A stretch of 37,520 nt of DNA from a virus. The stretch is from positions 1-37,520 of IMG/VR virus record IMGVR_UViG_3300017963_000490, one strand, 5' to 3'. The notes below the pieces were generated by a model, which saw only the letters and a program-made list of their open reading frames with translations, searched no databases and was not told where the DNA came from. Of this stretch, positions 15,486-23,075 are shown piece by piece. Positions within the stretch are counted from its first letter, which is position 1, and the number at the start of each line of letters is the position of its first letter. Made by a program: the position numbers and the translations under genes.

Positions 15486-16140
15486 TAGGATTCAAGCGGT
15501 GGAGGTGGTCCAGGGTGGTCACCATGGAGCCACAGTCCCCACCTGTGACCACCTGTGTGGATCGTGGTGACATCCTCCACACGTTCGGACACAGGCCCAC
15601 ACACCGGAGGTGAGTGTGGACAGGCTGGGGACAATGGACTCACCAGTGACCACATGAGAGGTGGAAGTGGTCACCGTGGCCCCATTGGCCACACACAGGA
15701 GGCTGAACAACCACAGGTGGTTACAAGGTGCGGACGTGTGGGACACGTGGCGGCGGTTGTCCTACACGTGGTCACGTGTGGGACATTGGGGACAAGGTGT
15801 GGATGGTGGTGACCTGGACCGCCAAGGTAGGCCAGGGTGGCCGGAGGTGGGACGGTGGAGCCAGGGGTGGGACCGGGCCTCCACTGTGGGTCCGTGTCCG
15901 TCGCCGTGTGTCCCTGGCTCCACCGTCACACCTTGTAGGACGGTGGAGGTCCTGTGAGTCTGACACCCTCCCCATCACACAACGGACCAGGAGGTGGTCC
16001 TCTGTGCTCACCGTGGGGACAAGGTGGGGCCGGTGGCTCCGTTGTGAGGACCTGTCACCAGGTGGCCTCCACGGTGGGCTCCGTGGCTACGCTGTGAGAC
16101 GGGGTGGACCTGTGTGGTCAGGTGGAGGCCAGGGTGGGGC

Positions 16141-17046
16141 CTAGTAGTCCCCCACCCCGTCCGGGTCCCATTGGGTGGGGATGGGCCGGCCGGACCCCAG
16201 GACCTTGGCCGGCTCCGTCACCAGGCCCAGCTCCGGGACGGCATACTCCAGGACCACCCTCCGCCACAGCTCCTCCCCGGGGTCACTCCGGCGGGAGGAG
16301 CTGGACTGACGGTGAGCATGGATGAAGCGGATCGGCATACCGGCGGCCCTCCCCTCCCGGACCATGAGGGCCACGGCGGCCCTGGCGGCGGACACCAGCT
16401 CATCCGTGGCCTCCGTGGCCGGCTTGCCGTCCCACGTGTCCCCACCGATGAGGCCGGGATACCGGCCGTCTATCTCCAGGCCCAGCTCCGTGGAGTTGAA
16501 CCCGTTGCCGTGGTGGACATACCACCGGAGGGGGTTGGGCCAGGCCACGAAGCCGGACCGGAAGGCCATCACGTGACAGGCCACGTCCAGGGACCTCCGG
16601 GCCAAGGCCAGCTCACGGTCCCCACCGGCGGCCTGGACCTGATATTCCGCCACCCCGTAGGGGACGGCCGTTTGGTGGATTGTGATCCCGGTGACCATGG
16701 CCGGGTTCCGCTCCACCACAGCTCCGCCGGCTAGCTTGAACTTTCTGGACTTGGCCGGTGGGTTGGACTGGTCCCCACGGAGGTCCACCACGGGGACGTC
16801 CAGCTCCGGGGTGTCCGGGGTGTCCGGGACCTCCACCGGGGGGTCAGGCTTGGCCAGGAGGGCCAGGACCCCCTTGGGGACCTCCGGGTCCCATGGGGAG
16901 CTGTGGTCCCCGGCATAGTGGCGGAGGGTGTCCCATGTCTCCGCCCCCAGGTGGCCGTCCACCCCGTAGCGGGGGAGGGAGTAGCCTCCGTCCAGGAGGG
17001 CCTGTTGGACCCTCCGGACCTCCTGTCCCTTGTCGTTGAATCTCAT
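16141..17046 (-). CDS. Endolysin: peptidoglycan-binding domain plus N-acetylmuramoyl-L-alanine amidase, 301 aa
   Basis: This is the only convincing minus-strand gene. The ATG has GGAGGTGGAGACACG upstream. Residues ~1-65 match a PG_binding_1 domain (GQEVRRVQQALLDGGY ... VDGHLGAETWDTLRHY). A Pro-rich linker (66-100) follows. Residues ~115-265 are an Amidase_2-type domain with zinc ligands H124 (ITIHQTA), H245 (HAHRQSS) and D255 (RSDPG), and E188/E191 in STELGLEIDG near the active site. It cleaves the amide bond between muramic acid and the stem peptide. It has no signal peptide, so release depends on a holin. It diverges from the holin candidate. Confidence 0.92.
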   Translation of the reverse strand: MRFNDKGQEVRRVQQALLDGGYSLPRYGVDGHLGAETWDTLRHYAGDHSSPWDPEVPKGVLALLAKPDPPVEVPDTPDTPELDVPVVDLRGDQSNPPAKSRKFKLAGGAVVERNPAMVTGITIHQTAVPYGVAEYQVQAAGGDRELALARRSLDVACHVMAFRSGFVAWPNPLRWYVHHGNGFNSTELGLEIDGRYPGLIGGDTWDGKPATEATDELVSAARAAVALMVREGRAAGMPIRFIHAHRQSSSSRRSDPGEELWRRVVLEYAVPELGLVTEPAKVLGSGRPIPTQWDPDGVGDY

Positions 17047-17068
17047 CGTGTCTCCACCTCCTGGCGGG

Positions 17069-17097
17069 AGTCTATCACCGGCGGCCTGGACTGTTCG
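17069..17097 (-). promoter_or_regulatory. Candidate endolysin promoter (minus strand)
   Basis: On the minus strand an extended -10 TGATAGACT (complement of 17069-17077) lies 17 nt from CGAACA at 17092-17097. That -35 position is the same six bases, read backwards, as the proposed -35 of the divergent plus-strand promoter. Confidence 0.5.
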
Positions 17098-17121
17098 CCC
17101 CCCAGGGCCACGTGGTAGGCT
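17092..17121 (+). promoter_or_regulatory. Candidate holin-lipoprotein promoter (plus strand)
   Basis: Extended -10 TGGTAGGCT at 17113-17121, with TGTTCG (17092-17097) 18 nt upstream of the hexamer. It is placed 20 nt before the ATG at 17142. It shares its -35 with the opposite promoter. Confidence 0.5.
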
Positions 17122-17141
17122 GTGTCCGGAGGTGGAGACGG

Positions 17142-17522
17142 ATGGAGACCAAGCCGGTGTGGAAACGTAACAAGGTGTGGATGGTCCTGATCGGGGTGGC
17201 CGGTGTCCTTGGTGTGGCCCTGGGGGGAGCGGCCATTGGACTGGACGATGAGTCCAGGGCCAAGGCCATTGACGCGGTCCTGTGGCTGGTGGGCCTCCTC
17301 ATCGGAGGCCACACCCTGACGGACGTGGGGAGCCAGGTGGCCAAGGCGGCCCATCACAGGGCGGAGGCGGAGATGGCCTCCGCGGACGCGGCCACGATCA
17401 GGGCGGAGGCGGAGATGGTCCGGGCCAGGAACGGCCACGGGGAGCCCACGGCGGAGCCGGCCCCCACGGAGCCCCCGGACATGGAGCCGGTGGACGATGA
17501 GGAGGCGGACGATGAGGGGTGA
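17142..17522 (+). CDS. Holin candidate, two membrane helices, 126 aa
   Basis: The ATG follows GGAGGTGGAGACGG. Basic N-terminus METKPVWKRNK, first helix about 12-33 (VWMVLIGVAGVLGVALGGAA), second about 42-62 (AIDAVLWLVGLLIGGHTLT). A hydrophilic helix rich in Ala/Glu and an acidic Pro/Glu/Asp tail (about 95-126) follow. Its place back-to-back with the endolysin supports a holin role, making pores that let the amidase reach the cell wall. The long acidic tail is unusual for a holin, so a related membrane role in lysis timing is possible. Confidence 0.7.
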   Translation: METKPVWKRNKVWMVLIGVAGVLGVALGGAAIGLDDESRAKAIDAVLWLVGLLIGGHTLTDVGSQVAKAAHHRAEAEMASADAATIRAEAEMVRARNGHGEPTAEPAPTEPPDMEPVDDEEADDEG

Positions 17523-17523
17523 G

Positions 17524-18111
17524 ATGGAACGGATGAGGGTGGTGGTGACAAGCCAGGCCCTCCTCACCACGATCGTGGTGACCATAGCCGTGGCGTCCGC
17601 CGGCTGTCCGCGGACCGGCTCCCCGGTGGACACAAGCCAGGCCATCCTGGTGGAGGCCGGGGCGGCCCTGGCGGAGGCGGACGGGATCGTGGAGCCCCTG
17701 GTCACTACGGCCGGGGAGGAGACCAGGGCGGCCGTCCGTGAGGAGCTGGAGTGTCCTCCTCCGGGCCAGGAGTGTCCAGGGGCCATGGACCTCTACCTGG
17801 AGCGGATGAGTCCCTGGAACAGGCTGGTGGCGGCCCTGGCGGCCACGGCCGGGACCCTCCGGGCCTGGCAAGCGGCCAACGATTCATGGAGACAGTCCGG
17901 GGAGCGGCCCAGGGACTGGAACGTCCTGGTGTGTCGTCCTGTGGGTGAGGGGGTTGATACCATCCTCCGCCTCCTGGTGGACCTGGAGCTGGACGTCCCG
18001 GCGGCCCTCCGTGTGGTGGAGGGCCGGACGGAGGAGCTATGCAACCTGGGGGTGGCGGCGGCGGAGGCTATCGCCGGGGCCGTGTCCAGTGAGGAGGAGG
18101 CCAGCCCATGA
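17524..18111 (+). CDS. Lipoprotein, possible outer-membrane spanin, 195 aa
   Basis: Three in-frame ATGs (17512, 17524, 17533) precede a lipoprotein signal. 17524 lies just after the holin stop and is my choice, but 17533 would also work. The signal ends in the lipobox SAGC with C28 as the lipidated residue. The mature part is helical, with Cys pairs (ECPPPGQEC) and no recognised enzyme motif. A lipoprotein beside holin and endolysin is the usual setting for an outer spanin, which fuses inner and outer membranes, but no matching inner spanin is seen and the protein is larger than most. The call is therefore tentative. Confidence 0.6.
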   Translation: MERMRVVVTSQALLTTIVVTIAVASAGCPRTGSPVDTSQAILVEAGAALAEADGIVEPLVTTAGEETRAAVREELECPPPGQECPGAMDLYLERMSPWNRLVAALAATAGTLRAWQAANDSWRQSGERPRDWNVLVCRPVGEGVDTILRLLVDLELDVPAALRVVEGRTEELCNLGVAAAEAIAGAVSSEEEASP

Positions 18112-18305
18112 GCCAGGACACCATGAAACTGATCTTCGACGTTGGAGCGGCCGTGGCCCGGAGGCTGTGGGACGCTTTCCAGAACAAGGACCAGGTGGAG
18201 GTCCGCCGGCTGGCGGACGTGCTACCGGAGCCCCTGAAGTCTGAGGTGGCCCTCCGCTACCAGGAGGAGCTGGCCCGTCAGGAGTTTGATGGGTCCGGGA
18301 GCTGA
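18108..18305 (+). CDS. Hypothetical protein, 65 aa
   Basis: The ATG overlaps the previous stop (ATGA), after GGAGGAGGCCAGCCC. A helical, amphipathic protein (MKLIFDVGAAVARRLWDAFQ; LKSEVALRYQEELARQEF). No family is recognised. It is the last gene of the lysis transcript. Confidence 0.7.
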   Translation: MSQDTMKLIFDVGAAVARRLWDAFQNKDQVEVRRLADVLPEPLKSEVALRYQEELARQEFDGSGS

Positions 18306-18368
18306 CCGGCCCAATAGTAGACGCAACATCCCCCAGGTGATCGGATGAGGGGATGATGGAGGGTTCAC

Positions 18369-18662
18369 ATGGACGTCCATTATGAGGAAAAAACCGGCGG
18401 AGCAACGTTCGCGGCCGGTGAGGTCAAGCTGGCCTTTGTGGCCAGGCGGCTGTGGCTCCGCCACGTGGCCGGAGCTGGGGTGGCGGAGGTATCGATCGGT
18501 GAGGACTACGCCACCACCCACGTCAAGCTGGAGGGCCTGTCCGCGGGACTCCAGGGGACCCATCCCCATGAGGTGGAGATCGTGGCCACGTCCGGGAAGG
18601 GTGTCTCCAAGCTGGCCGTGAAGGGGGCCGCGGAGACCGTGGCGATCAGGGCTACGTCATGA
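18369..18662 (+). CDS. Hypothetical beta-rich protein, 97 aa
   Basis: The ATG follows GATGGAGGGTTCAC. The sequence is largely strands (GATFAAGEVKLAFVARRLWL; VAEVSIGEDYATTHVKLEGL; HEVEIVATSGKGV) and looks like a small Ig-like or jelly-roll fold, as in minor structural proteins. It overlaps the portal start by 4 nt, so it is probably made with the head proteins. Function unknown. A 63-nt gap before it holds no clear promoter. Confidence 0.75.
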   Translation: MDVHYEEKTGGATFAAGEVKLAFVARRLWLRHVAGAGVAEVSIGEDYATTHVKLEGLSAGLQGTHPHEVEIVATSGKGVSKLAVKGAAETVAIRATS

Positions 18663-20488
18663 GCCAGGCGGCGGAGGAAGCCCACCTCCGGCTGGTGGTG
18701 TCACAGTCCGGCTCCACGGCGGACGGCCTGGAGCTGACCAGGGACCGGCTGTTGAAGGGTGAGGAGCTGGTGGCCCAGCGGTCCAACCTCCAGGACACGG
18801 CCACGTCCATGGCCCAGGCTTTCGGTGAGGCCGGGACCATCCCCCCACCCTTTGAGCCCTTGGTCCTGGTCCGCCTCTACGGGGTGTCCAACAGCCTCCG
18901 CCAGAACGTGGACGCCCTGGTCCACAACGTCCACGGAGGGGGGTTCACGTTTGAGCCTGTCCTGGACCTGGACGCAAGTGAGACCAGGGAGACGGTCCGG
19001 ATGGCCATGGAGATGGACCGGGAGCGTAGGGCGGAGATGGAGGCCGGGGACAAGGACCCGGAGCCCATCAACCCGGTGACGGACCAGGAGGTGGATGAGC
19101 GGATCGAACAACTCCGGAACCAGTCCCGCCGGGAACGGGTCCGCCTCAAAGCGTTCTTTGACTATGCCGTCCGTGAGTCCAGTTTCGTCCGTCTCCGTCG
19201 CCAGGTGGGGGTGGACGCGGAGACAATCGGGTGGGGGGCCTTTGAGGTCCTACGGAACGCCAGGGGGGAGCCCAAGCGGCTCCGCTATGCTCCGGCCTGG
19301 ACCCTCCGGGCCTTGCCACGGGCCAGGGAGGCCGTGGAGGTCAAGGACGTGGTGAGGACCACGGACGTGACGTGGGAGGAGATCACGGACACCAAGGCGT
19401 TCCGCCTCTACGTCCAGATCTATGAGGGCCGGTCCGTCTACTTCAAAGAATACGGGGACCCCAGGACCGTGTCCTCCATGACCGGCCGGGTCTACAAGGA
19501 CCCCAAGGACATGGAGGGAGCGGAGCCCAACGCCAGGCCGGCCACGGAGCTGTTGTGGTTCCGCCTGGACAACCCGGAGTCCGACGTCTACGGCCTGGTC
19601 CGATGGTCCGGGACCATCCTGTCCGTCCTGGGGAGCCGGGAACAGGAGGAGGTCAACCTCCTGTTCTTTGACAACAAGGCCATCCCCCCCTTGGTGGTCA
19701 TGGTGTCCGGAGGTCACCTGGCGGCGGACGCGAAAGAGGAGCTACAACAGCTCATCAAGGACCACATCAAGGGCTCCCGTAACTTCCACCGAATCCTCAT
19801 CTTGGAGGCGGAGGCCCAGGCCGGGACAGCTCCCCTGTCCGGCCTCCCCGGCCAACAGTCTGTCCGGATAGAGATCAAGCCCCTGACGGACGCGATCTTC
19901 AAGGACCAGATCTGGCCGGAGTATGACCGGGACAACAGGAGCAAGGTGGGTGAGTCATTCCGCGTCCCCCCCATCCTCCGGGGTGTGAGCCGGGACCAGA
20001 ACAGGTCCACGGCCGGGTTCGCCTGGCGGATCACGGAGGACCAGGTGTTCCAGCCGGACCGGGATGACTTCGACTTTGAGATCAACCGGACCCTCCTCCG
20101 TGATCTCCGTGTCCACCTGTGGACCTTCAAGTCCAAGTCCACCTATCGTCCGGACCCGGAGGAGGTCCTGGGGAAGGCCGGGGAGCTGACACAGGCCATC
20201 CTCACCCCCCAGGAGGCCCGTGGGATCGTGGCGGCGGCCCTTGGGGCTGACCTCCCCAGGGTGGACGCCACGTGGGCCAAGCTCCCCCTCCGGTATGCCC
20301 TGGCCGGGTTTGAGACGGAGGAGGCGGAGGCGGAGGCCACTACCCCCTCCCGGCCCGTTGACACCCCACCCCAGGAGGACACGGAGGAGCCGGCCGATGA
20401 GGCGGACCTCCCCGTCTCCAGGGTCAAGGTGTCTCCTGATACGTTCCGCCGGCTGTTCCCGGCGGACGTCCCGTCCGGAGACCGATGA
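18659..20488 (+). CDS. Portal protein, PBSX/XkdE-like family, 609 aa
   Basis: The ATG overlaps the previous stop. It forms the ring at the capsid vertex through which DNA passes. Features of the PBSX-type portal family are visible: KEYGDPRTV (about 262), LLWFRLDNPESDVYGLVRW with the Tyr-Gly pair (about 298-316), LLFFDNKAIPPLVVMVSGG (about 337-355), and the late LTQAILTPQEARG. The C-terminal ~80 residues are an acidic Pro/Glu-rich tail. The next gene starts in its last codon. It is longer than most family members because of an extended charged N-terminal region (about 95-165). Confidence 0.88.
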   Translation: MSQAAEEAHLRLVVSQSGSTADGLELTRDRLLKGEELVAQRSNLQDTATSMAQAFGEAGTIPPPFEPLVLVRLYGVSNSLRQNVDALVHNVHGGGFTFEPVLDLDASETRETVRMAMEMDRERRAEMEAGDKDPEPINPVTDQEVDERIEQLRNQSRRERVRLKAFFDYAVRESSFVRLRRQVGVDAETIGWGAFEVLRNARGEPKRLRYAPAWTLRALPRAREAVEVKDVVRTTDVTWEEITDTKAFRLYVQIYEGRSVYFKEYGDPRTVSSMTGRVYKDPKDMEGAEPNARPATELLWFRLDNPESDVYGLVRWSGTILSVLGSREQEEVNLLFFDNKAIPPLVVMVSGGHLAADAKEELQQLIKDHIKGSRNFHRILILEAEAQAGTAPLSGLPGQQSVRIEIKPLTDAIFKDQIWPEYDRDNRSKVGESFRVPPILRGVSRDQNRSTAGFAWRITEDQVFQPDRDDFDFEINRTLLRDLRVHLWTFKSKSTYRPDPEEVLGKAGELTQAILTPQEARGIVAAALGADLPRVDATWAKLPLRYALAGFETEEAEAEATTPSRPVDTPPQEDTEEPADEADLPVSRVKVSPDTFRRLFPADVPSGDR

Positions 20489-21831
20489 CCAGCATGGCCA
20501 ACGGAGGGCCGGTGACGGAGGCCGGCCTGGTCACGGACCTGGACTTCCGGTGGCTCCCCCCGGCGGAGCGTCAATTCTTCAAGCTGTCCCCGTTCCAGCT
20601 CACCGTGGCTCCAGGAGGCCACAGGGGGCCGCGGAGGATGGGGAGGGTCCTCCTGTCCGCCTGGGCCGGAGAAGGCGTTGTGAGCCGGCTGGGGAGGGCC
20701 AGTGACGGCGACACCAGGCGGATGGCCCTGGAGCTGGCGGAGCTGACCGGTGACCCCGTGGTGGTGGGGGAGGTGGACTCCGTGGAGGGTGTGGCTGGGG
20801 AGCCGGTCTACAAGGCGATCGGGATGGTGACGATGGCCAAGGCCAGGGACCCCCTGTCCCCGGAGGCTTGGGTCCAGGAGGTCACCAGGCTGGCGGCCAG
20901 GCTGGGGGTGTTCGCGGAACAGGAGGCGGCCCACCTCACGGCGGAGGCCATGGAGTGGTTCCGGTTTGATTTCGAGGATGCTACCGGACGCCAGATCGCC
21001 ACGGCCACAGGTGGCCTCCGCGGGACCCTGGCCTCCCCCAGGGGGACCATGGTCCGGAGCCAACAGGTAGCCATCACCAGGGCGCTACGGGCCGTCATGG
21101 CTCAAACCGGAGCCGGGTGGGCCAGGCTCCCGGAGATGGCCCCCAGGCTGGGCTCCACGTTCAACCTCCCGGACCGGCGGATCGCTCAATCCATGGCCCG
21201 TCATCATGGGTTCTGGGTTCGGAACCAATACGGCCGTGTGAGTCAATCCCTGGCCCGTCAGGCCCAGCCCATCATCCAACAGGGGATCAGCCAAGGGTTG
21301 GGCCGGGACACGATCGGCAAGGAGCTGGAACGCCAGATCCAGGGCGGCCTTCAGATGAGGTGGTATTGGCGGATCGTGGCGGCCAACCACATCTCCAGGG
21401 CCAGGTCCTACGCGGCCGGCTACACGATGAGGGCCGCGGGGATCACCCACTACCGGATAGAGGCCATCCTGGACGAAGCCACCACCGAAACCTGTTTGAT
21501 GCTCCACAATCGCTTGATGCCCATTGACGGGGCCATGGCCCGTCAGGAGGCCATCATGAGGGACCCGTCCCCGGACGGGGTCCTGTGGAATCAGCCTTTC
21601 ATGAAACAGGGTGTCAACCCGGAGACGGGGGAGGAGGAGCTGTTCCTGGAGTATCCGGACAACACCAGGGCCACCGTGGCCACCGTCCAGGAACGTGGGG
21701 CCGGGACCGGCTCACCGGGGCGCTACTCCAACGTGATGAACAGCCAACAGATGGTGTCCTCAGCCATTGGGTTCCCCCCCTATCACCATGCTTGCCGGAC
21801 CACCCTGATCGCGGAAGTGGGGCCGGTGTGA
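20485..21831 (+). CDS. MuF-like head morphogenesis protein, 448 aa
   Basis: The ATG overlaps the portal stop. The N-terminal ~150 residues are unrecognised. Residues ~150-440 follow the phage Mu gpF/SPP1 gp7 pattern: a long helical region with RQAQPIIQQGISQGLGRDTI, then TETCLMLHNRLMP (matching the family's DxxTC...C/H) and the C-terminal PPYHHACRTTL (matching PPxHxxCRC). In related phages this minor capsid protein binds the portal and may be injected with DNA. No toxin domain is attached. Confidence 0.85.
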   Translation: MTSMANGGPVTEAGLVTDLDFRWLPPAERQFFKLSPFQLTVAPGGHRGPRRMGRVLLSAWAGEGVVSRLGRASDGDTRRMALELAELTGDPVVVGEVDSVEGVAGEPVYKAIGMVTMAKARDPLSPEAWVQEVTRLAARLGVFAEQEAAHLTAEAMEWFRFDFEDATGRQIATATGGLRGTLASPRGTMVRSQQVAITRALRAVMAQTGAGWARLPEMAPRLGSTFNLPDRRIAQSMARHHGFWVRNQYGRVSQSLARQAQPIIQQGISQGLGRDTIGKELERQIQGGLQMRWYWRIVAANHISRARSYAAGYTMRAAGITHYRIEAILDEATTETCLMLHNRLMPIDGAMARQEAIMRDPSPDGVLWNQPFMKQGVNPETGEEELFLEYPDNTRATVATVQERGAGTGSPGRYSNVMNSQQMVSSAIGFPPYHHACRTTLIAEVGPV

Positions 21832-21908
21832 TCCTGGCCGTGGCCATCATCCTGGCCGTCCTGGTCCTCCTGGACCTCCGTGACATCCTCGAATCCGATC
21901 GGTCATAG
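21828..21908 (+). CDS. Single-helix membrane microprotein, 26 aa
   Basis: GTG at 21828 overlaps the MuF stop (GTGTGA). It encodes a 14-residue hydrophobic helix (ILAVAIILAVLVLL) followed by a charged tail (DLRDILESDRS). The ribosome-binding site is weak (GTGGGGCCG). Start-stop coupling and a clean membrane helix argue for a real gene, but it is short enough to be chance. Confidence 0.4.
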   Translation: MILAVAIILAVLVLLDLRDILESDRS

Positions 21909-21923
21909 GTAGTGGTGGAGGCC

Positions 21924-21962
21924 CCGGCCTGACCAGGTGAAGGCTGACCAGGACCAGGCCGG
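21924..21962 (+). terminator. Hairpin with TGACCAGG repeat in the loop
   Basis: CCGGCCTG (21924-21931) pairs with CAGGCCGG (21955-21962). The 23-nt loop contains a repeated TGACCAGG-like word. It lies between the portal/MuF genes and the next promoter. There is no U-tract. Confidence 0.4.
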
Positions 21963-22023
21963 AGCCCCCGGGAGGGGAATGGCCTGTCCGGCCTACCACG
22001 GGGCGGAGGGCCAGGTCCAGATC

Positions 22024-22032
22024 TGCTATGGT
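22024..22032 (+). promoter_or_regulatory. Candidate extended -10 promoter
   Basis: TGCTATGGT fits TGnTAnnnT, 21 nt before the ATG at 22053. No -35 is evident (GGCGGA at the expected spot). It contains one of the very rare CTGC tetramers. Confidence 0.4.
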
Positions 22033-22052
22033 CCCTCCCCAGGAGGTAGAGG

Positions 22053-22502
22053 ATGACAAGCAACCTGACGGCCCCCGGACGGATTCTTCAGGACCATGAG
22101 CTGGAGGAGGTCCGGGCCAAGATCACGGACACGGTCATGGAGACGTTCCGGCTCCGGCCCATGCCGTCCGGCAACATCACGGAGAAGGAACTACAGGACC
22201 GGCTGGACGTCACCGTGGAGATCTGGAACCACCTCTATGGTGTGTGTCGATGGAGCCGGGATCGGGCCATGGACCACCTCCAGCCCCTCCTCCTGGCCTG
22301 TATCGACGGAGCCAACCTCCAGGACCAGCTCCCGGAGCCGGAGGAGGAGATCAGGGAGGGGACTGTGGGCTGGGCTCCGGAGGTGATCCAGAAGGCGGAG
22401 GCGGAGCGTAGGCTGTCCGCCCTGGCCGTGGGAGAAGGCCACGTGATACAACAGGGGGAGCCCCCGTGTGGGGAAAACGACGACACAGGAGGACAGGGAT
22501 GA
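22053..22502 (+). CDS. Hypothetical protein, 149 aa
   Basis: The ATG is preceded by AGGAGGTAGAGG. Helical protein (HELEEVRAKITDTVMETFRL; LQDRLDVTVEIWNHLY) with an acidic, Gly-rich tail. It lies between MuF and the protease polyprotein, where many phages encode small head-assembly proteins. No family is recognised. Confidence 0.75.
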   Translation: MTSNLTAPGRILQDHELEEVRAKITDTVMETFRLRPMPSGNITEKELQDRLDVTVEIWNHLYGVCRWSRDRAMDHLQPLLLACIDGANLQDQLPEPEEEIREGTVGWAPEVIQKAEAERRLSALAVGEGHVIQQGEPPCGENDDTGGQG

Positions 22503-23002
22503 CCGTGGAGACCATCGATCAGGTGTTCGGAGCTGGTGAGCCGGAGACCACGGAGATCAGCCTCACCAAGGGAGCGGACTTGGTCCGTGGGGCCGTGTCC
22601 AAGGCCGTGGCGGAGGGGACCCCCCAGGAGGTCACCAAGGCCATCACCCAACGGGCCTACCACCTCACCAAGGCCATGGCGGCGGCCCCCGATGACGGCG
22701 ACACCATCACCGTGGACGCGGACCTCCTGAAGGCCCTGGAGGCGGACGCGGCGGACGCGGTGGTCACCGGCTCCATGACGGAGGCCATGGAGCGGCTGAC
22801 CAAGATGATGGCCCCGGCGGACGTGGACAGGACGGACGTGGACAAGGCGGACCCCAAGCCGGACCAGGGTGGACAGCCCCCGGCGGACGCCACCCCGGAC
22901 GGGGACGTGGCCTGGCCATCGGACCTCAACACGGCCCCGGACCCGGACGGCCTGGACGATTGGGGGAGGGACCCGGACCTCAACGCGGCCGGCCAGGAGT
23001 AG
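22499..23002 (+). CDS. Hypothetical acidic protein, 167 aa
   Basis: The ATG follows AGGAGGACAGGG and overlaps the previous stop. The first ~115 residues are helical (LVRGAVSKAVAEGTPQEVTK; LLKALEADAADAVVTGSM). The last ~50 are a disordered Asp/Pro-rich tail (DVDRTDVDKADPKPDQGGQ). It could be an assembly or scaffold helper. A 73-nt gap with a Cys-rich hairpin follows. Confidence 0.7.
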   Translation: MTVETIDQVFGAGEPETTEISLTKGADLVRGAVSKAVAEGTPQEVTKAITQRAYHLTKAMAAAPDDGDTITVDADLLKALEADAADAVVTGSMTEAMERLTKMMAPADVDRTDVDKADPKPDQGGQPPADATPDGDVAWPSDLNTAPDPDGLDDWGRDPDLNAAGQE

Positions 23003-23075
23003 TCCCGGCGGCCCCCCAGCCCTCACCCCCCCCCACAGGCTGGCCCGTGGAGGCTGGCCACCACGGAGGACCGCG

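Larger units (their letters stand above)
15095..16140. other. 1 kb gene-free region between terminase and endolysin
   Basis: No credible gene on either strand: short frames here lack ribosome-binding sites and look like random translation. The left part (15095-15440) has several GC-rich hairpins. The right part (15500-16130) is full of short words such as GTGGTCAC/GTGACCAC (exact copies at 15515, 15545, 15646, 15667 and 15768), a 12-bp direct repeat ACGTGTGGGACA (15734 and 15774), and a near-palindrome ACACGTG-GT-CACGTGT (15764-15779). It is the convergence point of the terminase and endolysin transcripts. It could hold an origin, packaging site or structured RNA (inference). Confidence 0.6.

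Noticed and set aside
15500-15790. CRISPR-like array
   Set aside because: Repeats are only 8-12 nt with irregular distances and orientation; there are no cas genes.
15728-16144. 138-codon plus-strand frame in the gene-free region
   Set aside because: No ribosome-binding site; the translation is rich in Arg, Gly and Trp without domain character and lies in the repeat-rich region.
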